A stretch of DNA of 20,446 nucleotides from Bacillota bacterium (GTDB lineage: Bacteria; Bacillota; Dethiobacteria; DTU022): NCBI GenBank assembly GCA_012797095.1, contig JAAZPS010000171.1, positions 1 to 20,446 of the forward strand, given 5' to 3'. The notes beneath the pieces were generated by a model. It saw only the letters and a program-made list of their open reading frames with translations. It was not told the origin of the DNA and made no database searches. How positions within the stretch are numbered: position 1 is the stretch's first letter; the number at the start of each line of letters is the position of its first letter. Positions 14,683-20,446 of the stretch are shown here, piece after piece. A program made the translations under genes and the position numbers.

Positions 14683-14706
14683 CTGTATTTCCAGGATAAA
14701 ATACAG
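14683..14706. promoter_or_regulatory. Inverted repeat upstream of lonB
   Basis: CTGTATTT and AAATACAG form a perfect 8-bp inverted repeat with an 8-base spacer, 40 bp before the lonB ATG and directly after the clpX terminator. It overlaps a -10-like TAAAAT (14697-14702), so it could be an operator at a lonB promoter. No good -35 at the right distance was found. Eight-base repeats of this kind are not rare by chance. Confidence 0.3.
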
Positions 14707-14746
14707 GTGAAAGGGGATAATATTGGCTGAAAAGTGGGGTGAGCAT

Positions 14747-16393
14747 ATGGATAATCTTGCGGGAATTATCGGTCTGGTGCAGATCTTCTTCGCCGTTGTC
14801 ATCGGTCTCTATTTTTTCAACCTGCTGCGCAATCAGCAGAGCAGCCGTGTGGCCGTGGACAAGGAATCGCGCAAAGAGATGGATCAGCTGGAGCGGCTCC
14901 GCCGGATCTCCCTGACCGAACCCCTATCCGAGAAAACACGCCCGAAAACCTTCGATGAAATTATCGGGCAGAAGGACGGGCTCAAAGCGCTCCGGGCAGC
15001 CCTCTGCGGGCCCAATCCGCAGCATGTTATCCTCTACGGGCCCCCGGGGATCGGGAAGACCGCTGCTGCCCGGCTGGTTTTAAACGAGGCCAAGAAGAAC
15101 CCGCTGAGCCCTTTTGGCAGGGAGGCCTGCTTTACCGAACTGGATGCCAATACGGCGCGCTTCGATGAGCGCGGCATCGCCGATCCCCTTATCGGCACGG
15201 TCCACGATCCGATCTACCAGGGTGCCGGGCCCCTGGGCATGGCCGGCATCCCCCAGCCCAAACCCGGTGCCGTGACCAAGGCTCATGGCGGGGTACTTTT
15301 TATCGATGAGATCGGTGAGCTCCACCCCATTCAGATCAACAAGCTGCTCAAAGTGCTTGAAGATCGCAAGGTCTTTCTTGAAAGCGCCTACTACAACAGC
15401 GAGGACGGCAATATTCCGCGCCATATCCATGAAATCTTTAGACACGGCCTGCCGGCTGATTTCCGCCTCATCGGGGCGACCACCCGCATGCCCCAGGAGC
15501 TTCCCCCGGCGATCCGTTCCCGCTGCCTCGAGATATTCTTTCGTGGCCTGACACCCCGGGAGATCCGGGTTATCGCGGCCAATGCGGCCCGGCGCATCGC
15601 TTTTACCATTACCGGGGAGGCGCTCGATGTGATCACCCGCTTTGCCGCCAACGGACGCGAGGCGGTCAATATCATCCAGATGGCCGCGGGGATCGCCCTC
15701 GGCGAGGGGCGCAAGGTGATCGCCGACGCCGATATCGAATGGGTGGTCAACAGCACCCAGCTGCCGCCGCGCCCGGAGAGAAAGCCTCCGGAAGAACCGC
15801 AGATCGGTTATGCCAACGGCCTGGCCGTGTACGGACCCAATATGGGCACCCTGATCGAAGTCGAGGCGACAGCGCTGCCGGTCAAGCCGGGTCAGGGCAA
15901 GGTTACCATCACCGGTATTGTCGAGGAGGAAGAGATGGGCGGCAGGGGCCATATCGTTCGCCGCAAGGGTACTGCCAAGGGCTCGGCAGAGATCGTCCTC
16001 ACCGTGCTAAGCCGTTACACCGGTCTGAACCTGCATGACTACGATATCCATCTCAATTTCCCCGGGGGGACCCCCGTGGATGGCCCCTCCGCCGGGATCA
16101 GCATGGCCGCAGCGGTCTATTCATCGCTCACCGGAGAGCCGTTGGATCCGCTCACAGCGATGACCGGCGAGATCTCGGTACGCGGTCTGATCCGACCCGT
16201 GGGCGGTATTCCGGCCAAGATCGATGCAGCCGTCGAGGCGGGAATCAAAACGATACTGATTCCCCAATTCAACTGGCAGGAGGGTTTCAAACACCACCTG
16301 ACGACCAGAATAATTCCGGTAAACAGCATTGAAGAAGCTTTTGGTGAGCTGTTTTTAAAAAACGAGCCGATGGTGGTGCTTCCTTCACCCTGA
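14747..16393 (+). CDS. lonB: Membrane-anchored ATP-dependent protease LonB
   Basis: This is a Lon-type protease without the large N-terminal Lon domain, of 548 residues (Bacillus subtilis LonB is about 550). One N-terminal hydrophobic segment (about 5-27, IIGLVQIFFAVVIGLYFF) anchors it in the membrane. The AAA+ domain has Walker A GPPGIGKT (98-105) and Walker B GGVLFIDEIGEL (181-192). The C-terminal Lon protease domain has the Ser448-Lys491 dyad (DGPSAG; GGIPAKIDAA). In B. subtilis LonB is made in the forespore under sigma-F; the same role here is inference. An in-frame TTG at 14723 with a fair SD is an alternative start, but the ATG gives the N terminus seen in homologues and has GGGGTGA upstream. 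Position after clpX and before lon is conserved in Firmicutes. Confidence 0.93.
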   Translation: MDNLAGIIGLVQIFFAVVIGLYFFNLLRNQQSSRVAVDKESRKEMDQLERLRRISLTEPLSEKTRPKTFDEIIGQKDGLKALRAALCGPNPQHVILYGPPGIGKTAAARLVLNEAKKNPLSPFGREACFTELDANTARFDERGIADPLIGTVHDPIYQGAGPLGMAGIPQPKPGAVTKAHGGVLFIDEIGELHPIQINKLLKVLEDRKVFLESAYYNSEDGNIPRHIHEIFRHGLPADFRLIGATTRMPQELPPAIRSRCLEIFFRGLTPREIRVIAANAARRIAFTITGEALDVITRFAANGREAVNIIQMAAGIALGEGRKVIADADIEWVVNSTQLPPRPERKPPEEPQIGYANGLAVYGPNMGTLIEVEATALPVKPGQGKVTITGIVEEEEMGGRGHIVRRKGTAKGSAEIVLTVLSRYTGLNLHDYDIHLNFPGGTPVDGPSAGISMAAAVYSSLTGEPLDPLTAMTGEISVRGLIRPVGGIPAKIDAAVEAGIKTILIPQFNWQEGFKHHLTTRIIPVNSIEEAFGELFLKNEPMVVLPSP

Positions 16394-16473
16394 GCAGGGC
16401 CGGAGGCTGCCGAAGCGGTGCCGGTTGGCGGATACCCTTTCAGGCGGCTGCTGATTTAAAAAAGGAGAAGATG

Positions 16474-16514
16474 AAACGGGAAGCGAATAAGATTAACAAA
16501 GCTTCTCGTTTTTT
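16474..16514 (+). terminator. Terminator-like hairpin between lonB and lon
   Basis: AAACGGGAAGC (16474-16484) pairs with GCTTCTCGTTT (16501-16511) over 11 positions with one G-U, around a 16-base AT-rich loop. A T6 run (16509-16514) follows. It ends 27 bp before the lon start, so it is either the lonB terminator or an attenuator for lon. It lies within a small reading frame opening at 16471 that has a strong SD (AAAGGAGAAG). The remainder of 16394-16541 shows no other feature. Confidence 0.55.
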
Positions 16515-16541
16515 CATCTATCTGATGGAGGTGACAGGGCG

Positions 16542-18968
16542 ATGCGTAAAGAAAAAGAGCAGTTACCTTTGCTGCCTTTACGGGGGCTGTTGGTATTCCC
16601 CAATATGGTCCTGCATCTGGACGTCGGCCGGGAGGGCTCGGTCAAATCGCTGGAGGAGGCCATGGTCGGGGACAACCGTATTCTGTTGATGGCCCAGAAA
16701 GATGCCAAGGTGGACGAACCGGCGGAAGCGGACCTTTACACGGTCGGTACCGTTGCCCTGATAAAACAGATGATCAAATTGCCCGGCGGGACCATCCGCG
16801 TGCTGGTGGAGGGGTTGGCCCGGGCCCAGGTGCTCCGCTATCTGCAGGCAGAGCCTTATTTCAAGGTTGAAGCGCTGCTGATTCAGGAGGAGACTGTCAA
16901 AACAGCGGAGGTGGAAGCGCTCCGTCGCAGCCTGCTGTATCAGTTCGAGCAGTATCTCAAGGCCAGCCGGAGAATTCCCCCGGAGACACTGTCAACAGTC
17001 TCGGGTATCGAGGAGCCGGGGCGGTTGGCCGATATCATTGCCTCGCACTTGAATCTGAAGATCCAGCAGAAACAGGAACTTCTGGAAGCGGTCGCGGCGA
17101 AGGAACGGCTGGAAAAACTGAGCGAGATCCTCAGCCGCGAGATCGAGATTGTCGAGATCGAGCGCCGGATCAATTTGCGGGTGCGCAAACAGATGGAGAA
17201 GACCCAGAAGGAATATTACTTGCGCGAGCAGATGAAAGCGATCCAGAAAGAGCTCGGAGAGAAGGATGAGCGCACCGCCGAGGCCGATGAGTATCGCGAA
17301 AAGATCGATCGGACCGAGCTGCCGTCCGAGGTTGAGGAGAAGGCGCTGGAGGAGGCTGACCGCCTGGAGAAGATGCCCCCCGCTGCGGCCGAAGGGATCG
17401 TCATCCGCACCTATCTGGATTGGCTGCTGGAGCTGCCCTGGGCGGTGATGACTGCAGATCGTTTGGATCTGGACCGCGCCGCCGAGATCCTGGACGAGGA
17501 TCACTACGGTTTGCGCAAAGTGAAGGAGCGGATCATCGAATACCTGGCCGTGCGGCAGCTGGCTGAAAAGCTGAAAGGGCCGATCCTCTGCCTGCTCGGG
17601 CCCCCCGGCGTGGGGAAAACATCGCTGGCCAAATCGATCGCCCGGGCGCTGGAGCGGAATTTTGTGCGCATCTCCCTGGGCGGGGTTCGCGATGAGGCCG
17701 AGATCAGGGGCCATCGGCGCACCTATGTCGGTGCGCTGCCGGGAAGGATCATCCAGGGGATGCGCCAGGCGAAATCGAGAAACCCGGTTTTCCTGATGGA
17801 TGAGGTCGACAAGATGTCCACCGATTTCAGGGGCGACCCTTCATCGGCGCTTCTGGAAGTGCTCGATCCCGAGCAAAACCATGCCTTCAGCGATCACTAT
17901 ATCGAGCTGCCGTTCGATCTGTCCCAGGTGATGTTCATCACCACGGCGAATGCGCCGCACAATATTCCCCAACCGCTCCTCGACCGAATGGAGACGATTC
18001 ATCTGCCCGGTTATACCGAGGAGGATAAGGTGGAGATCGCCAGGAGGCATCTGATCCCCAAGCAGATCTCGGAGCACGGTCTGAGCACAACCAACCTGTC
18101 CTTTTCCGAGGGGGCGGTGCGGGGGATCATCCGGCTCTACACCCGCGAGGCGGGGGTGCGCAATCTTGAACGCAGTATCGCGGCGATCTGCCGCAAGGTG
18201 GCGCGCAAGGTGGTCAAGGACCGCGATGCCCGGGTCAATATAACCCGGAGAAGTTTGCAGAAATACCTGGGGATCCCCCGCTACCGCTACGGCATGGGTG
18301 AAAAGGAAGATGAGATCGGGGTGGCCACGGGGCTGGCCTGGACCGACGCCGGGGGAGAGCTGCTCTCCATCGAGGTAACCTTGATGAAAGGCAAGGGAAA
18401 GATGATCCTCACCGGCAAACTCGGTGAGGTGATGCAGGAGTCGGCTCAGGCGGCCCTGAGCTATATTCGCTCGCGGGCAGAAAACCTTGGGCTGGACGAA
18501 GATTTCTACGAAAAGACCGATATCCATATCCACGTTCCCGAGGGCGCCATCCCCAAAGACGGGCCCTCGGCCGGTATCGCCATGGCCACGGCGCTGGCTT
18601 CGGCCCTGACCAGGACCCCGGTATGGCGCGAGGTCGCCCTGACCGGCGAGATCACGCTGCGCGGACGGGTTCTCCCCGTGGGGGGGATCAAGGAGAAGAT
18701 GCTCGCTGCGCACCGGGCCGGGCTCAAATATATGCTGATGCCGGTCGAGAATCGCAAAGATATGAGCGATATTCCGGCCAATGTGAGGCGGAAGATCGAG
18801 GTAAAACTGATCGAGCATATGGACGATGTGCTCGATTTTGCCCTGTTGAAGGAGCCCGGGAGAAAGCCGCCCCCCCCGAAACCGCTGCTCGAGGGCGAGA
18901 AGCCTGCCGGCGCTGTCTGCGAAGATCCTCCCCTGCAGCATCAGGACGGGCCGGCGCTGAGGCATTAA
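16542..18968 (+). CDS. lon: ATP-dependent protease Lon (LonA type)
   Basis: Lon is the cytoplasmic hexameric AAA+ serine-lysine protease for damaged and regulatory proteins. It has 808 residues. The N-terminal Lon substrate domain (LPLLPLRGLLVFP start) and coiled-coil helices (about 190-275) precede Walker A GPPGVGKT (353-360) and Walker B VFLMDEVDK (416-424). The proteolytic domain has Ser676 (KDGPSAGIAMA) and Lys719 (GGIKEKM), 43 apart as in E. coli. The last 38 residues (from about 771) are Pro-rich (GRKPPPPKP...) and extend beyond the usual end of the family; no function can be given. The ATG follows GGAGGTG at 8 bases. A terminator-like hairpin lies just upstream and engB starts 45 bp downstream, so lon and engB are probably cotranscribed. 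Confidence 0.96.
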   Translation: MRKEKEQLPLLPLRGLLVFPNMVLHLDVGREGSVKSLEEAMVGDNRILLMAQKDAKVDEPAEADLYTVGTVALIKQMIKLPGGTIRVLVEGLARAQVLRYLQAEPYFKVEALLIQEETVKTAEVEALRRSLLYQFEQYLKASRRIPPETLSTVSGIEEPGRLADIIASHLNLKIQQKQELLEAVAAKERLEKLSEILSREIEIVEIERRINLRVRKQMEKTQKEYYLREQMKAIQKELGEKDERTAEADEYREKIDRTELPSEVEEKALEEADRLEKMPPAAAEGIVIRTYLDWLLELPWAVMTADRLDLDRAAEILDEDHYGLRKVKERIIEYLAVRQLAEKLKGPILCLLGPPGVGKTSLAKSIARALERNFVRISLGGVRDEAEIRGHRRTYVGALPGRIIQGMRQAKSRNPVFLMDEVDKMSTDFRGDPSSALLEVLDPEQNHAFSDHYIELPFDLSQVMFITTANAPHNIPQPLLDRMETIHLPGYTEEDKVEIARRHLIPKQISEHGLSTTNLSFSEGAVRGIIRLYTREAGVRNLERSIAAICRKVARKVVKDRDARVNITRRSLQKYLGIPRYRYGMGEKEDEIGVATGLAWTDAGGELLSIEVTLMKGKGKMILTGKLGEVMQESAQAALSYIRSRAENLGLDEDFYEKTDIHIHVPEGAIPKDGPSAGIAMATALASALTRTPVWREVALTGEITLRGRVLPVGGIKEKMLAAHRAGLKYMLMPVENRKDMSDIPANVRRKIEVKLIEHMDDVLDFALLKEPGRKPPPPKPLLEGEKPAGAVCEDPPLQHQDGPALRH

Positions 18969-19013
18969 CGCCGGCTGCGGTCTGGTTCCGGCGGACAGGG
19001 GGCTCGAATAAAG

Positions 19014-19631
19014 ATGCTGATCAGATCAGCCGCTCTCGAGAGAGTTGCCTACAAAAAAAATGAGATGCCCCGGGACGGCTTGCCCGAGATCGCCTTTCTC
19101 GGGCGCTCCAACGTGGGCAAATCATCGCTGATCAACCGGCTGCTCGGCCGTAAAAGGCTTGCTTACACCAGCTCCACGCCGGGCAAAACCCGGGCGCTCT
19201 ACTTTTACCGGATCAACGATGCATTCTACTTTGTCGATCTGCCCGGTTACGGGTACGCCCGGGCCGGCAAAAAAGAGCAGCGGGCCTGGGGCGCCCTGAT
19301 CGAGCAGTATTTGACGGAGCGGGAGCCGCTCTGCGGAACAGTGCAGGTCGTCGACTGCCGCCACCGGCCCTCTGAAGATGATCTTTTGATGGCCCGGTGG
19401 CTGCGCTTTCATCGCCTGGCAGCGATCACCGTTGCTTCCAAATCGGACAAGCTCTCTCGCGGTGCCCTGATCCGGCAGCTGCCTCAGATAAGGTCTTTTC
19501 TCGAGCTCGGGGAAATGGAAGAGCTGCTGCCGTTTTCCGCCCGCACCGGAGCGGGCCGGGAGCGCCTGTGGAGCGCTCTTGTGGTTTTGTTGAAGCATCG
19601 CAACTCGGGTGAAGGGCGGGTAGATCAATGA
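19014..19631 (+). CDS. engB: Ribosome biogenesis GTP-binding protein EngB (YsxC/YihA)
   Basis: EngB is an essential TrmE-Era-type GTPase that assists assembly of the large ribosomal subunit. It has 205 residues, normal length. G1 is GRSNVGKSS (about 30-38), the switch I region contains TSSTPGKTRA (G2), G3 is DLPGYG, G4 is SKSDK (usually TKxDK) and G5 is near PFSARTG. G4 keeps the Asp that reads guanine. The ATG has a G-rich SD 11 bases upstream. Placement directly after lon matches Bacillus lonA-ysxC. The stop overlaps the next start (ATGA), so translation of the downstream ATPase should be coupled to engB. Confidence 0.95.
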   Translation: MLIRSAALERVAYKKNEMPRDGLPEIAFLGRSNVGKSSLINRLLGRKRLAYTSSTPGKTRALYFYRINDAFYFVDLPGYGYARAGKKEQRAWGALIEQYLTEREPLCGTVQVVDCRHRPSEDDLLMARWLRFHRLAAITVASKSDKLSRGALIRQLPQIRSFLELGEMEELLPFSARTGAGRERLWSALVVLLKHRNSGEGRVDQ

Positions 19632-20446
19632 CGCAGCGGAAAGATGAAACGATCAGGGGGATCAAGCCGGGAGCAGTTGCCGGCGTCGATATCGGCTCCC
19701 TTTCAGCCGAAGCGGTATTGCTGGAGCAGGGCCGGATCCTTTCTTATTCGATCATATCCACGGGGGTGGACAGCAGAAAGGCTGCCGAGAATGCCCTGGA
19801 GGCAGCCCTTGAGAGCGCAACTCTCCGATTCGAGGATCTGGAGATGATCATCGCTACCGGGTACGGCCGGATCAGTGCACCCTTTGCCCATAAAACGATC
19901 ACCGAGATCACCTGTCACGGCCGGGGTGCCTTTCATCTTGATCCCGCTGTCCGGACCGTGATCGATATCGGCGGCCAGGACAGCAAGGTGATCCGGATCG
20001 ATGAAGCGGGCAAGGTGCTTGATTTTGCAATGAACGATAAATGCGCCGCCGGGACCGGACGTTTTCTCGAGGTGATGGCCGCTGCCCTGGAGGTGCCCCT
20101 GGAGCAGCTGGCCGTGCTCAGCGGGAAGGCCGAACGGGCCACGCCGATCAGCAGCACCTGCACCGTTTTTGCCGAAACCGAGGTGGTCTCCCTTCTTGCC
20201 GGGGGCACCGATCGGGCCGAGATTGCCCGGGGCCTGCACGAATCGATCGCTGCTCGCACCTCCAGCCTGGTCTACCGGGTCGGCCTGACCGAAAAGGTGA
20301 TGATGACAGGCGGGGTGGCCAAGAACAGTGCCGTGGTGCAGGCGCTCGAGGAGAGGTTGGGGCTGTCGATCACCGTCCCGCCGGAGCCGCAGATCGCCGG
20401 TGCTCTCGGCGCCGCCCTGCTGGCCCGGGAGCAGCTCTCCGCCGGC
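19628..20446 (+). CDS. BadF/BadG/BcrA/BcrD-type ATPase, 2-hydroxyacyl-CoA dehydratase activator-like (3'-truncated by window)
   Basis: The first 273 residues are in the window and the frame is still open at the edge. The protein belongs to the ASKHA ATPase family of HgdC-like activators, which use ATP and a dimer-bridging [4Fe-4S] cluster to inject an electron into 2-hydroxyacyl-CoA dehydratases or benzoyl-CoA reductases. Visible motifs are the phosphate loop GVDIGSLSAEAVL (19-31), DIGGQDSKVI (113-122), NDKCAAGTGRF (136-146) with Cys139, STCTVFAETEV with Cys178, and TGGVAKN (227-233). Cys139 and Cys178 are 39 apart, the spacing of the HgdC cluster ligands. A short N-terminal extension (about 15 residues) precedes the first motif. 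The ATG overlaps the engB stop (ATGA). A dehydratase partner, if any, must lie beyond the window. HgdC-like family members of unknown target also exist, so the substrate is open. Confidence 0.9.
   Translation, partial: MTQRKDETIRGIKPGAVAGVDIGSLSAEAVLLEQGRILSYSIISTGVDSRKAAENALEAALESATLRFEDLEMIIATGYGRISAPFAHKTITEITCHGRGAFHLDPAVRTVIDIGGQDSKVIRIDEAGKVLDFAMNDKCAAGTGRFLEVMAAALEVPLEQLAVLSGKAERATPISSTCTVFAETEVVSLLAGGTDRAEIARGLHESIAARTSSLVYRVGLTEKVMMTGGVAKNSAVVQALEERLGLSITVPPEPQIAGALGAALLAREQLSAG

Overview
The window most likely comes from an anaerobic, Gram-positive-type bacterium of the Clostridia branch of the Bacillota. The GC content is moderate to high and Shine-Dalgarno (SD) sites are strong (AGGAGG/GGAGGTG). 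The chain tig-clpP-clpX-lonB-lon-engB matches the Firmicutes protein-quality-control locus, and LonB is characteristic of spore formers. The fadN-fadA pair, a low-potential [4Fe-4S] ferredoxin and a 2-hydroxyacyl-CoA dehydratase activator-type ATPase suggest an anaerobe that handles acyl-CoA substrates. The species cannot be named from the sequence alone.

Left half, all genes on the minus strand: a MurE-like Mur ligase lacking usual MurE signatures (208-1755); a 61-residue ferredoxin (1971-2156) with a hairpin terminator; a 553-bp spacer with a cluster of DnaA-box-like sites; an asparagine-synthetase-family protein whose glutaminase site is degraded, including Cys2 to Ser (2710-4554); an M24 metallopeptidase (4623-5810); a REP-associated tyrosine transposase with palindromic GGGACA...TGTCCC repeats (5837-6858); and the beta-oxidation operon fadN-fadA (6957-10565), ended by a strong intrinsic terminator.

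Centre: an approximately 800-bp divergent spacer (10566-11371). It holds a good minus-strand promoter about 480 nt upstream of fadN, so fadNA may have a long structured leader, and an extended -10 promoter for tig.

Right half, all genes on the plus strand: trigger factor, ClpP and ClpX, then an intrinsic terminator; LonB; a terminator-like hairpin; Lon; the GTPase EngB/YsxC; and, overlapping engB by ATGA, a BadF/HgdC-type ATPase cut by the window edge. Together these cover nascent-chain folding (Tig), ATP-dependent proteolysis (ClpXP, LonB, Lon) and ribosome assembly (EngB). The terminal ATPase is an unusual partner for them.

The most noteworthy points are the catalytically altered AsnB-like and MurE-like proteins, the DnaA-box cluster far from any recognisable dnaA, the transposase whose downstream repeat can also act as its terminator, and the long structured fadNA leader. 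I found no clear CRISPR array, tRNA, rRNA or phage module.
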